64,000 nucleotides of DNA, taken from Bin80 sp026708685. Lineage in GTDB: Bacteria > Bacteroidota > Rhodothermia > Rhodothermales > Bin80. A model generated the notes under the pieces. That model made no database searches. It had not been told where the DNA came from and saw nothing but the letters and a program-made list of their open reading frames with translations. A program made the position numbers and the translations under genes. Position 1 is the stretch's first letter. Every line of letters begins with the position of its first letter. The DNA is taken from positions 992,001 through 1,056,000 of the forward strand of contig OZ241742.1 of NCBI GenBank assembly GCA_965200955.1, given 5' to 3'. Positions 6,806 through 16,608 of the stretch are shown here, in pieces.

Positions 6806-9517
6806 ATGAAAATTTTTCTTTTGGATGCAATGGCACTTGCGTATCGTGCCCATTTTTCCTTTATCAGCCGTCCAAGAATCAACTCTCGCGGCGAAAATAC
6901 CAGTGCACTGTATGGCTTTACAACCACACTCATCAATCTGATTGAAGAAGCTGGATTGGAATATGCGGCCATCGTATTTGATGGGCCAGGTGAAACATTT
7001 AGAAATGATCTCTACCCAGATTACAAGGCTCACCGTGATGCTCCCCCAGATGCACTGATTGAAAATCTTCCACGAATCAAGGAACTGGCCGAGGCCCTCG
7101 CCATTCCCGTTTTGCAGGCCGATCGTTTTGAAGCCGATGATGTGATAGGAACCCTGGCCAAAAAAGCGGATGCAGTCGGATCTAAGGCCGTGATTGTGTC
7201 ACCAGATAAAGATTTTCAACAGTTACTGTCTGCTCACATAGAAATGCTCAGGCCACGCCATGGTGCTGGCTTTGAACGTCTCACTGAAGAAGGATTTCGT
7301 GAAAAGTATGAGATTGCACCTGTAAACTTCATAGATATGCTAGCACTCATGGGTGATAGCAGCGATAATGTTCCTGGAGCAAAAGGGATTGGCGAAAAAG
7401 GGGCATCACAATTGGTGAGGAGGGATCAGACCGTTGAGAATATCCTGACGAAAGCACCCAATTATTCCAGCAAGAGATGGCGTAATGCACTGATGGAGAA
7501 TCCAGATATGGTGCGCTTAAGTAAGGATCTGGTGACCATCCGAACCGATTTAGAGATTGATATGGATTGGGAGGGGTGCAGAGTTCGTAATCCTAGATCC
7601 AGCGAGGCATTTGCTTTTTTTCGGAGGTATGAATTTAATAGCCTGATTCGTCGACTGTCCAAAGGGGCGGAGTTGTTTGCCACTGAAGAGGTCACATCAA
7701 CGAGTTCATTGAAACGTTATGAGCCAAAAGACGCAAATTATCGGACCATCCATACCCTTGAGGAACTCAAGAGATTTGAACAATCCCTCAAAGAGATTCA
7801 GCGAATCGGAGTCGCCAGTATTCTGACTTCTGGTTCACCAGTATGTGCCGACTGGGTGGGCTTGGCGATTTCATGGGCACCAAGAAGTGCCGTCTATATT
7901 CCACTGCCCCTTGAAGATGGCACCATAGAATCAGAGGTCATTCGGATCCTTGCCCCCGTCTTTTCTAACCTGAAAATGGAGAAGACAGGTCACGATCTTA
8001 AACCTCTGATCGTTCGTTTCCGGCGTCATCATGTTCCCGTACGTGGGAAATGTTTTGACACTCAGATCGCTCATTACTTACTCTCCCCCGATCAGAATCA
8101 TCGCTTCTCTACGGTTGCTAAACAGCAGATGAGTTATGAACCTCAGGAAATGGAGAGCCTTCTTGGATCGGGTCGACTTCGTAAAGCCCTCCGTGATCTG
8201 AGTCCAGAGCAGTTACGAGTGTATGTGTGTGAGCATGCCGATTATGCACTTGCCATGCAGAAAACGCTCACCCAAAAACTCGCGGAGACGGATCTACTTG
8301 AAGTTGCAGAAAAGATTGAGTTTCCTTTAATCCGTATTCTTGCGGATATGGAGGCCATAGGAGTACAACTCAATCAATCTGTTCTTCACGGTCTTGGGCC
8401 AAAAATTCAGGATGACCTAGATCGATTAGCCAATGAGATCTATTCGGAATCTAAAGAAACCTTCAATATCGCCTCCTCTAAGCAGGTGGGCGAGATTTTG
8501 TTTGAAAAATTAGGCTACCCCGTCAAGCAGAAAACCCCGGCGGGTAAGCCATCAACGAAAGAAACCGTTCTCCTAGATCTTGCCACTGAACATAAAGTGG
8601 CGGCATTGATTATTGACTGGCGTAAGGCGGCGAAGCTAAAAGGGACCTATGTTGATGGTCTCATGCGGGTCATCGTACCCCAAACGAATCGGGTGCATAC
8701 TGTATTCAATCAGGCTTCTGCGGCTACTGGTCGCTTGTCCTCGTCCGATCCTGCACTTCAGAATATTCCGATTCGTGATGAAACCGGACGGCAGCTTCGT
8801 AGTGCATTTGTAGCTCCAAAAGGGTCCTATATTTTATCGGCAGATTATTCACAGATTGAACTGCGGATTTTGGCCCACATGAGTAGTGATACTGGCTTAA
8901 AAGACTTCTTTATGACCGGTCGTGATCCTCACACCGAAACCGCAGCCCTGATCTACAAAGTAGATGCTTCAGAGATTACTCGGGACCAAAGGAATAAGGC
9001 CAAAGCCGTGAACTATGGTATCCCTTACGGTCTTTCCCCTTCTGGTCTATCCCGAGGACTTCGGTGTACTCGCAAAGAGGCGCAGGATTTAATGCGTGCA
9101 CACCAGGAATCTTTTTCAGAGGTATGGCAGTTCATCCAGCGACAGGTGGATCTGGCCAAAGAACGAGGATTTGCATCAACCCTGATGGGGCGAAGACGTT
9201 ATCTGCCAGATTTGAAATCACGGAATCATGCAGCACGTTCGGCGGCAGAGCGGATTGCTGTCAATATGCCCATCCAGGGTACACAGGCCGATATGATCAA
9301 GCTGGCCTCAATTGCCATTGACCGGGAGTTGCAACACAGGGGTTTGCGATCACAGACAATCCTTCAGGTTCACGATGAACTTGTTTTTGAAGTTCCAAAG
9401 CAGGAATTGTCTGAGGTGCAAGAGATCGTCAAGACATGTATGATTCATGCGATGGAACTTAATGTTCCAATAGAAGTCAATCTAGGAAGAGGTCCAAATT
9501 GGCTTGAAGCACATTAG
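6806..9517 (+). CDS. polA: DNA polymerase I, proofreading-dead
   Basis: PolA has 903 residues and fills gaps and removes primers. The 5' nuclease domain (1-290) has FLLDAMALAYRAHF and DSSDNVPGAKGIGEKGA. The polymerase domain carries motif A SADYSQIELR (D680), motif B RNKAKAVNYGIPYGLS and motif C LQVHDELVFE (D857). The middle 3'-5' exonuclease domain keeps the fold but all four metal-binding acids of the E. coli enzyme are replaced: A337 and I339 (D355/E357), L401 (D424) and H477 (D501). Proofreading should be absent, as in Taq polymerase. Position 737 in motif B is Tyr, where E. coli and Taq have Phe; Tyr there is known to relax discrimination against dideoxynucleotides. Same strand as ligA; its end overlaps the convergent exonuclease III gene by 4 nt. 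Confidence 0.97.
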   Translation: MKIFLLDAMALAYRAHFSFISRPRINSRGENTSALYGFTTTLINLIEEAGLEYAAIVFDGPGETFRNDLYPDYKAHRDAPPDALIENLPRIKELAEALAIPVLQADRFEADDVIGTLAKKADAVGSKAVIVSPDKDFQQLLSAHIEMLRPRHGAGFERLTEEGFREKYEIAPVNFIDMLALMGDSSDNVPGAKGIGEKGASQLVRRDQTVENILTKAPNYSSKRWRNALMENPDMVRLSKDLVTIRTDLEIDMDWEGCRVRNPRSSEAFAFFRRYEFNSLIRRLSKGAELFATEEVTSTSSLKRYEPKDANYRTIHTLEELKRFEQSLKEIQRIGVASILTSGSPVCADWVGLAISWAPRSAVYIPLPLEDGTIESEVIRILAPVFSNLKMEKTGHDLKPLIVRFRRHHVPVRGKCFDTQIAHYLLSPDQNHRFSTVAKQQMSYEPQEMESLLGSGRLRKALRDLSPEQLRVYVCEHADYALAMQKTLTQKLAETDLLEVAEKIEFPLIRILADMEAIGVQLNQSVLHGLGPKIQDDLDRLANEIYSESKETFNIASSKQVGEILFEKLGYPVKQKTPAGKPSTKETVLLDLATEHKVAALIIDWRKAAKLKGTYVDGLMRVIVPQTNRVHTVFNQASAATGRLSSSDPALQNIPIRDETGRQLRSAFVAPKGSYILSADYSQIELRILAHMSSDTGLKDFFMTGRDPHTETAALIYKVDASEITRDQRNKAKAVNYGIPYGLSPSGLSRGLRCTRKEAQDLMRAHQESFSEVWQFIQRQVDLAKERGFASTLMGRRRYLPDLKSRNHAARSAAERIAVNMPIQGTQADMIKLASIAIDRELQHRGLRSQTILQVHDELVFEVPKQELSEVQEIVKTCMIHAMELNVPIEVNLGRGPNWLEAH

Positions 9518-10293
9518 GGTTTTGATGGATAGAGTCGCATCATGACTGGAGCATGATCAGACGGACGCTCTAGATCTCGCTCCTCTACATCAACCCACGC
9601 GTTGGTACTGCATTTTGCAATTTTTGGAGTTGCAAAAATGTGGTCAATGCGCATTCCATCGTTCCATTCAAATCCCCTTGTTCGAAAGTCCCACCATGTA
9701 TAGACACCAGGGCCAGGGGTGTGCTCACGTAGCACATCGGTGAGAGAACATTTCTCAATGATAGCATTCAACTTCTCGCGTGCTACGGGGTCACACAGAA
9801 TGGAGTCACGCCAACTGTCTGGATGTGCCGAATCAAGATCATCTAAGGTAACATTAAAATCACCCGTCAGGACAAATTCCGAGTAGTCCTCTCGTTCACT
9901 GTCAATAAACTGATCCAGTGCGTCCAGCCATCGTAGTTTATATGCATGCTTTGGAGAACCTATGCTTCGTCCATTGGGGACATACACATTGATCACTCGG
10001 AGATTTCCAATCGTACCTGATATGACGCGTGCCTCATTATCGATTCCCGTGCGAACATCCTCAATCACTCCCTGGGTCAAGAGGGCGACACCGTTGTAGG
10101 ATGGCTGTCCATGGATGGATACGTTGTACCCAACTTCATGGATTGCATCGTAGGGAAATGTTTCCTCGGTAGCTTTGATCTCCTGCAGACATACGATGTT
10201 TGGACGGTGCCGATCCAGAAAATCAAGGATTCGGGTGATTCGAGCACGTGCTGAATTTACATTCCACGTTACGAGTTGGATAGGATTCGCCAT
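9514..10293 (-). CDS. xth: Exodeoxyribonuclease III / AP endonuclease
   Basis: This 259-residue enzyme of the exonuclease III (endonuclease/exonuclease/phosphatase) family cleaves at abasic sites and trims 3' ends. Visible motifs are VTWNVNSARARI at the N-terminus, CLQEIKA with the metal-binding Glu, YNGVALLTQ, TGDFNVTLDDLD, RIDHIFAT and the terminal SDHAPVMM with the catalytic Asp-His pair. Length is normal. It converges on polA with a 4-nt overlap of the two stop regions, placing three base-excision-repair activities (AP endonuclease, gap filling, ligation) side by side. Confidence 0.95.
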   Translation of the reverse strand: MANPIQLVTWNVNSARARITRILDFLDRHRPNIVCLQEIKATEETFPYDAIHEVGYNVSIHGQPSYNGVALLTQGVIEDVRTGIDNEARVISGTIGNLRVINVYVPNGRSIGSPKHAYKLRWLDALDQFIDSEREDYSEFVLTGDFNVTLDDLDSAHPDSWRDSILCDPVAREKLNAIIEKCSLTDVLREHTPGPGVYTWWDFRTRGFEWNDGMRIDHIFATPKIAKCSTNAWVDVEERDLERPSDHAPVMMRLYPSKP

Positions 10294-10621
10294 GATTCAA
10301 TGGTGATTGATAGACTCAATGGAGCCAAAGATAAAAAAATCGCTGCTGACGGATACACACTAGAGTAAATGGTCAAGAAAAAGAGTTCTACCATGAAAAA
10401 GCATCAACGGTTTAGGCTTGAATGGATCAGAGAACATCAACTGTTGTATTCATTCTTTGGGATATTTCACTGGATACATTACCAAATCGCATCACGGATT
10501 CAATGGCTGTGGAGTTCATGACGAGTTGTTCCATCCCTTGATGGAAATCTAACGGGTTATGGCATGATTCGGTTTCGATCGGTTACATTCCATCGATTTC
10601 ACAGGATAGTTGCAAATAGGT
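10294..10621. other. Intergenic stretch with one small ORF
   Basis: There are 328 bp between the exonuclease III start and the next minus-strand gene. Apart from the 42-codon frame at 10393 I see no gene, RNA or clear terminator. It should hold the promoter of the exonuclease gene. Confidence 0.5.
10393..10521 (+). CDS. Possible 42-residue basic/aromatic small protein
   Basis: The frame from ATG 10393 reads MKKHQRFRLEWIREHQLLYS followed by FFGIFHWIHYQIASRIQWLWSS. The basic N-terminus and amphipathic aromatic helix look protein-like rather than random. There is no family match that I recognise. Only conservation could tell whether it is real. Confidence 0.25.
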   Translation: MKKHQRFRLEWIREHQLLYSFFGIFHWIHYQIASRIQWLWSS

Positions 10622-10924
10622 TCAGCCTGTAGGGTTGTCCGATCCATGAATCATTGGCCTTAGTCGGTTTGCCAATCTACCAAAAAGAAACCGAATATGG
10701 TCGGGTTTAAAACTTCCCTCAGATAGTGCAGACTCTAAAAATTTAGTCGTCTCAATCAGGCTTGAGTCTTTGCTCAATTCCGAAATAACTGCCATGGATT
10801 TAAGTATCTCACGGGTCCGGTGACGGGTATCAGTTTCGGAATTATTGAACCCGTCCACTTGATTCAGGATAGATAGGATCGCACCCTTCATAACCTTGAA
10901 ATCCTTTTCATTCAAGGGAATCAT
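10622..10924 (-). CDS. Unknown small helical protein
   Basis: The 100-residue product from the ATG at 10924 (MIPLNEKDFKVMKG...) is soluble, charged and largely helical, with no motif I recognise. A longer frame reaches 11257, but its upstream part is the shadow of the membrane gene in another frame. I chose the start 11 nt after the stop of that gene, consistent with a two-gene operon. The C-terminal part (FGRLANRLRPMIHG) is basic. Confidence 0.5.
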   Translation of the reverse strand: MIPLNEKDFKVMKGAILSILNQVDGFNNSETDTRHRTREILKSMAVISELSKDSSLIETTKFLESALSEGSFKPDHIRFLFGRLANRLRPMIHGSDNPTG

Positions 10925-10935
10925 GTGATTGGTAG

Positions 10936-11187
10936 CTAAATGAATTGGATAAAGAGGGTAATCCATCCAATGACGGTGATACCCGCAGGGGACACTTTGA
11001 TGCCATCCTCCCATCGTCCAGTGATCGTCATGTGCTGGATTACAATGCACATCACGATTGAGCCCATAAAGAAAAGAGCAGGCGTATTGAATGCGTAGAC
11101 AAGAGACAGTGTGAGCCCCGCAAATGTGGGAAGCCAGAAGTGAATGAGAGTATGGAGTGCGAAAGCGGTCGCTTCTTCTGGGGTCAT
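10936..11187 (-). CDS. Small three-helix membrane protein
   Basis: From ATG 11187 (MTPEEATAFALHTLIHFWLP) the product has 83 residues with about three membrane helices (10-31, 35-54 and 66-83). An upstream extension of the frame towards 11352 looks non-coding, being His/Cys-rich and polar. It lies between the RND permease and the 100-residue gene on the same strand, 145 bp after the permease. Function unknown. Confidence 0.5.
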   Translation of the reverse strand: MTPEEATAFALHTLIHFWLPTFAGLTLSLVYAFNTPALFFMGSIVMCIVIQHMTITGRWEDGIKVSPAGITVIGWITLFIQFI

Positions 11188-11332
11188 GATGATTGATGAT
11201 AGGTGGTAAAAAAAAATCGGTAATGTGGCTACCATCAGGTCCGTGAGTGATAGGCACTTTCCATATGAGCGTTTACATCTGTTATGGGACTCAAGGATTT
11301 TGATGAAATGTAGCCCATGATCATCAGATTGA

Positions 11333-14300
11333 TCATGCAGGAGATGGCTCACTTTGTGTTTCTTCGGAGAGGATCATTGGAGTATTACGCCGTGAGTTGA
11401 TCCGTAGGAATGCAGACATCAAAGCAGGTAAGAGTAGCAGTAGAATGGATGTGGTGATCATAATTCCAACGCCAAGTGATGCTGCAAATGGAATCAAAAA
11501 CTGAGCCTGAATGGACGGTTCAAGAATAAGAGGGGTAAACGCGAGGAATGTTGTGAGAGATGTTAACATGATAGGACGGAAACGACTCTTTGCTCCTTCA
11601 ATGATAGCTTCTCTTCGGTCAATCCCGTCTCGAATACGTCCATCTATAGAATCCATCATGACAAGGGCATCATTGATGATCACCCCCGTTAAGCCAAAAA
11701 ATCCTAGAATGGACCCAGAGGCAAGACTGATGGTGATCCCTAAAAAGAGATGACCAAGAAGAACTCCAATGAGCCCAAAAGGAACAATCGCTAAGAGGAG
11801 GAAGGGTTTTCGGTAGGAGCGAGTTCCAATCGCTAAAAGCGCAAAGATCACCAACATGGCGAGCAAAAATCCACGCTGGAGCACACCTATAGAATCAAGT
11901 TGCTCTTGTTGCTCCCCGCCAAATGTATAGTTTAATTCGGGGTCCGAAGATATGAGTTTTGGAAGAAACGTGTCTTCAAGAATTTGCGTCACTTGCCCTC
12001 CAGAAATCACCTCAGGATCCACATCCGCTGTTATCGTGACGACTCGACTTCCACCCAGACGGCGAATCACTGGCTGTGAGGTCCCCATGCGAATGGTGGC
12101 CACCTGATTGACGGGTACTTTTTGGTTTTGCTGTGTCTGGATAAGGTATCCTTCAACATCCGTAATGGATTCTCGCTCTCGTGCAGGTAGTCGGGTGTAA
12201 ACCGAAATTTCATCTTCACCTCGTTGCAGTTTGACGGATTCTATTCCAAAGAAAGCAGAGCGGACTTGCTGTGCGAGCCCTTCAACCGTAAGACCAAGAG
12301 TTTGGGCAGCAGGTTGCAATTCAAGTTGAACTTCTCGAATTCCAGGAACAAGGTCTGAACGAATATCAAACACCCCTGTGATGGTGTATAAATTACTCAC
12401 GATGGAGTCTGCCGCAGTTGCTAGGCGTTGTGGATCTGAATGAGACAGGGAGACTTCCACAGGATTGCCCAGATTAATCATATTTCCAGTGAGTGTTAGT
12501 CCGCGGATGTAGGGAAGGACACCGACTTCCTCACGCCAGTCTTGTACAATATCGAGCGTTGAAATACTTCGTTGTTCAGCCCCTATCAGTTTGAATTCAA
12601 TACTTGCAATATTGGATGGTGGATTGACCGTTGAGGCAGGGTTGAGTCCGCCGCCTTCTATATGGGGACCTTTGCCAACAACGAGGGTCACACCTTCCAA
12701 GAGTGAGGGGGTACCTTCGGGTTGATTCTGATCCAAACGCTCAAACACTCGAAGTCCAGCGGCTTCAATCTCTTTAGCAACTTCAAAAGTTCTTTCTGCA
12801 AGAGTTTCCTCGGGCATTTCGAGAGTTGCCATAATCACGTCGCCTTCAACGACTTCTACCACGGTAGTAGGTATGATGCCCGCTGGAACCAGAGACATAC
12901 AGAGAATAAACAATCCAACCGTACTAGCCATGATGATTGCTGGATACTCAGTGGCGAAGCGCAGAGCACGATCAAACGGTCCTTGGACGAATCGTGTGAG
13001 CCAGTAATCTACTCCACTCCGAGTCTTTGTGAGAAAACGATCGATGATATTGGAGGGTTGCCAATCTGGGCCAGGAAGATGGGATAAATGACTCGGTAAA
13101 ATGAAAAGAGACTCCATCAACGAGACAGACAGCATAGCAATAATAATGGTCGGCAGTGCAACCCATATGTCTCCGATACCCCCTGGAATAAAAAATAGGG
13201 GCGTGAATGCAACGATGGAAGTAAGGACAGCAAAGGTCAAAGGAGACTTGATCCTTCTGGCCCCTTGGATTGCTGCAAGAGTTCCAGAAACCCCCGACAT
13301 ACGTCTGCGATGGATTTGTTCAGCAACAACGATCGCATCATCGACAATAATTCCGATCGCAAGTAGAAATGCAAAAATTGAATTCACATTGAGGGACAGA
13401 TCAAACCATAACATCACCGATATTGCGGCCATTCCCGAAGTAATGAGACCGAGAACCACCCATATTGCAAGACGAATTTCGAGAAACAATGCGAGAGCAA
13501 TGAAGACGAGAAGAAACCCTAACAATCCATTACGAACCAGAATATCTACACGGTCAGAATAGGTGGCGGAATCATCGTTCAATACATCGATTTGGATCCC
13601 CTCAGGCAAAGAAGGGACAATTACATCATGAAGATGGGTATGTATAGACTCAGAGATTTCTTGGACATCCTCCCCCTCACCCCGATAAACTTCCACAAAG
13701 ATAGCCGGTATTCCGTTATATCGGACCATGAGGTTAGATTCCTCAAATCCATCTCGGATGATTGCAATATCACGAAGGCGTACAATAGTCCCGTCATTTT
13801 GAGTGATGACGGCGACTTCTTCAAAATCAAACTGACTATAGTTTTGTCCGATCGTTCGGACTCGGACTTCAGAATCTTTTGTATCAATACTACCAGCTGA
13901 CAGATTCAAAGAACTCTGACGCACAGCATGGGAAATATCCTCTAACGTAAGGCCAAGGGCTCGCAGGGTAGAGCGTGAGACTTCAATAGAAATTTCATAA
14001 TCTCTGTCCCCAGTGATCCTGACCATAGAAATGCTTGATAGAGATTTTAATTCCGACTTGATTTCATTGGCTAGTACTTTAAGCGATCGTTCCGTTGCAT
14101 CTCCATGGAGAATGAGACGGACGACGCTGTTGCGATTGTCCATTTCTCGAAATTGTGGCTTTTCTGCCCCAGTTGGAAAGGTCTGTATTTGTTCAACTGC
14201 CGCTTTTACATCATCCATTGCTTCACTCAGTTTGACACCACCAGTAAATCGAATTCTGACGGATCCAACTCCTGAGGCAGCCTGTGATCTGATGGACTTT

Positions 14301-14563
14301 ACATCATCTAATGTTTCGATCTGTTCCTCAATCTTAACAATGATGGACTCTTCGATCTCTTCGGGAGAAGCACCTGGATAAATCATGAATACTTCAATCA
14401 TGTTGAAGGCGAAGGTGGGCCATGCTTCTCGCTTTAATCCTCCAAGTGATAAGATCCCAAGGGCAATAATCCCAAACATCAAGAGATTGGGAGCAATGCG
14501 GTTTGATGCCATATAGGCAATCGGCCCCCGGGGTTCCCCTTCGTAAAGTGGATCTTGATTCAT
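11333..14563 (-). CDS. RND-family efflux permease
   Basis: This inner-membrane proton-driven pump subunit has 1076 residues, the usual length for AcrB/HAE1-type permeases. It has a first membrane helix at about 24-42, two large periplasmic regions (about 43-340 and 560-880) and two helix bundles. The TM4 motif IGIIVDDAIVV keeps the two Asp residues (D408, D409) of the proton relay. In TM10 the Lys found in AcrB (GLxAKNA) is replaced: GVIINDALVMMD has Asn964-Asp965. This is seen in a distant branch of RND pumps of unknown substrate. The adaptor gene lies 158 bp upstream on the same strand; no TolC-like outer-membrane gene is in view. Confidence 0.93.
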   Translation of the reverse strand: MNQDPLYEGEPRGPIAYMASNRIAPNLLMFGIIALGILSLGGLKREAWPTFAFNMIEVFMIYPGASPEEIEESIIVKIEEQIETLDDVKSIRSQAASGVGSVRIRFTGGVKLSEAMDDVKAAVEQIQTFPTGAEKPQFREMDNRNSVVRLILHGDATERSLKVLANEIKSELKSLSSISMVRITGDRDYEISIEVSRSTLRALGLTLEDISHAVRQSSLNLSAGSIDTKDSEVRVRTIGQNYSQFDFEEVAVITQNDGTIVRLRDIAIIRDGFEESNLMVRYNGIPAIFVEVYRGEGEDVQEISESIHTHLHDVIVPSLPEGIQIDVLNDDSATYSDRVDILVRNGLLGFLLVFIALALFLEIRLAIWVVLGLITSGMAAISVMLWFDLSLNVNSIFAFLLAIGIIVDDAIVVAEQIHRRRMSGVSGTLAAIQGARRIKSPLTFAVLTSIVAFTPLFFIPGGIGDIWVALPTIIIAMLSVSLMESLFILPSHLSHLPGPDWQPSNIIDRFLTKTRSGVDYWLTRFVQGPFDRALRFATEYPAIIMASTVGLFILCMSLVPAGIIPTTVVEVVEGDVIMATLEMPEETLAERTFEVAKEIEAAGLRVFERLDQNQPEGTPSLLEGVTLVVGKGPHIEGGGLNPASTVNPPSNIASIEFKLIGAEQRSISTLDIVQDWREEVGVLPYIRGLTLTGNMINLGNPVEVSLSHSDPQRLATAADSIVSNLYTITGVFDIRSDLVPGIREVQLELQPAAQTLGLTVEGLAQQVRSAFFGIESVKLQRGEDEISVYTRLPARERESITDVEGYLIQTQQNQKVPVNQVATIRMGTSQPVIRRLGGSRVVTITADVDPEVISGGQVTQILEDTFLPKLISSDPELNYTFGGEQQEQLDSIGVLQRGFLLAMLVIFALLAIGTRSYRKPFLLLAIVPFGLIGVLLGHLFLGITISLASGSILGFFGLTGVIINDALVMMDSIDGRIRDGIDRREAIIEGAKSRFRPIMLTSLTTFLAFTPLILEPSIQAQFLIPFAASLGVGIMITTSILLLLLPALMSAFLRINSRRNTPMILSEETQSEPSPA

Positions 14564-14721
14564 CTTAATGATCGACTTGACGTTGGAACATTGGCATACG
14601 GATGATCAAGTGTGCTGGGACAGAGAGGGACTCTGTTTGAATCGTAAGTAGCAACAGCATTATGGTTGACAATAGAATTCAACAGCGGAGGGAATGCCCC
14701 GGATAGGACATAACGAACAAC

Positions 14722-15906
14722 TCATGAATCAATCCTTACTGACATCCCATCAACGACCGCATCTAACCCACTAAGGACAACTTTTTGTCCAGATTCAAGT
14801 GCCCCCATTAAAAATACCTCATCTTGTGAACGTTGAAGAACCTCAACAGGAATACGTCGAAGGGTTCTATTTTCTTGTACAACCCAAACCTCGTTATCTG
14901 GCTTGAGAGCGGTACGACGTACAACAAAGTACTCCTCAGGCTGCAGACCATCAATGACGACATCCACATACATGCCAACTAAGAGGGGGGGGATGGATGT
15001 AGATTCTGAATCGGAGGCGATTCCAGATGTAAAGGGTTTTGGTACTTGAATGACGACTTCAATGGTTTGCGTTTGTTGTGCAATGGATGCCTCTGCACGG
15101 TCTACATAGCCGTTCCACCAATACTCGCGATCGCCATAATGGGCAATCACTTTCGCAACAACTGATCTACTATGAGAATTGGGCTTTAACTGCCATAGAT
15201 CAGGAATGAGAGTTGCACTCTCGTCGGGAAGAGAGACTACAATCTCAACGAGGTCTATACCATAGAGATTTCCAACGATCTCCCCAGTCTTCACAAACTG
15301 TCCTACGGTGACGGATTCGCTGACGACTGCGGCAGCAAAGGGGCTACGAACAATAGTTCGGGAGAGGTTCAGCTCGGCTTCATCAAGTTCCGTTTGATCT
15401 CTACTAAGAGCTGCCTGTACAGCTTGAATCTGAGGTTCCCATAACGCGAGCGAGGAGGGAGATTCCGTTGTGTCTTGACGGCTCCAGGTTTCGAACTGCG
15501 TTTCGGCAATTTTCGCTTCCGCTGTGACCCGCATCAATTCAACCTCCTGAGATGCTACATTTGCACGTGCTCGTTGCAGTTGGCTCTGATAGTCAGCGTC
15601 GTCAAGTCTGAATAAAATTTCTCCAGAAGTGACTCTACCTCCACTCTGAAACAGTGGATTCACCCATACGACACGTCCAGAAACCTCAGCCGTAACAGAC
15701 AATTCTGAACGAGGAATTACCGTCCCACCACCGTAGATCGGGATGGCTCCTTCCCCGCTCATGATCAATGCAGTACTCACATAAGGAGCAAGTGATGGAG
15801 GAATCTGAGGTTCATTTGGCGGTCTAAGTGCAACAAGGATAATGGCCATTACAACACATACCACTACAATGACACCTGCGAGGATGAAACCAATTGTCCT
15901 GCTCAT
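14722..15906 (-). CDS. RND efflux periplasmic adaptor (membrane fusion protein)
   Basis: The 394-residue product has an N-terminal membrane anchor (about 5-28, FILAGVIVVVCVVMAIILVA). A beta-barrel/lipoyl half-motif (SELSVTAEVSGRVVWVNPLF, GGRVTSGEILFRLDD), a coiled-coil hairpin (about 110-185), the second lipoyl half (RSPFAAAVVSESVTVGQFVK) and a C-terminal barrel/membrane-proximal domain (LKPDNEVWVVQENRTLRRIP) follow. It links the RND permease encoded downstream to an outer-membrane channel. The P450 fusion gene is divergently transcribed across a 702-bp gap. Confidence 0.9.
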   Translation of the reverse strand: MSRTIGFILAGVIVVVCVVMAIILVALRPPNEPQIPPSLAPYVSTALIMSGEGAIPIYGGGTVIPRSELSVTAEVSGRVVWVNPLFQSGGRVTSGEILFRLDDADYQSQLQRARANVASQEVELMRVTAEAKIAETQFETWSRQDTTESPSSLALWEPQIQAVQAALSRDQTELDEAELNLSRTIVRSPFAAAVVSESVTVGQFVKTGEIVGNLYGIDLVEIVVSLPDESATLIPDLWQLKPNSHSRSVVAKVIAHYGDREYWWNGYVDRAEASIAQQTQTIEVVIQVPKPFTSGIASDSESTSIPPLLVGMYVDVVIDGLQPEEYFVVRRTALKPDNEVWVVQENRTLRRIPVEVLQRSQDEVFLMGALESGQKVVLSGLDAVVDGMSVRIDS

Positions 15907-16608
15907 GGAATCAGGCGACTTCTAAACGTAGAACCAAGATAATCATTTGAACGAAATGAAATGAACGTAATAATGAATGGGAGAGCAACTACATACATTG
16001 AAGATAGCTGTCACCTTGAACAAACCGTAAATTAAGAATGTTCAAATGAAGATCAGCTAAGGTTTCACGCAGGGCTGATGAGAAATGTGCTAGACGGGAA
16101 TGTATTCAAGTTTATCGAATCCACGAACTTACAATGTTACAGGCATCAACAAAACCAATTGAAGCTACGACTGATGTGTATCAGATACTCCCGATAGTAT
16201 TCAATATCCGTTATGATGTCATTTCTCTGGGATAACAAACATAGATGGACATGTGGATTGGAATCATTGGCTGTTACAGAGATTAAACATTTGCTCATAC
16301 AATGGGTTAAAATGCACAGTTTATGAATCTTATTTTGTAAAATATCTGAAATTACTCTATTTTATAGGTTGTTCACGAGATTCTATCTACTGTATGTCGT
16401 TGAGATTGTATTTTCAGAATTTTGATATCCATGTGTGATGGTGACTCTAAGTCATATAGGTTTTTGACGGACTCATTGAGATTTTTTGCTCATGGATCTG
16501 GTGTGCATTAGCCTGTTTGGATTGATCACTAACCCATGTCTCTATCATGGTGCATTCCCTTAAAGATCTTTGTTTCAATTTGTTTTTTTTCACAACTTCA
16601 CATAAGTG
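15907..16608. other. Long AT-rich divergent intergenic region
   Basis: About 700 bp separate the adaptor gene (minus) and the GPP34-P450 gene (plus). It is AT-rich around 16290-16420 and has only a 61-codon frame without coding character. It should hold two promoters. I see no RNA gene, repeat or clear operator. Confidence 0.5.

Noticed and set aside
10925..11257. Upstream extension of the 100-residue gene, as a 211-residue protein
   Set aside because: The extra part is His/Tyr/Pro-rich and overlaps the membrane gene in another frame.
11511..14381. Several plus-strand ORFs inside the RND permease gene
   Set aside because: Arg/Ser/Ile-rich shadow frames opposite a clear RND protein.
16253..16438. 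61-codon ORF in the region before the P450 fusion
   Set aside because: Cys/Tyr-rich, no start context, lies in an AT-rich non-coding stretch.
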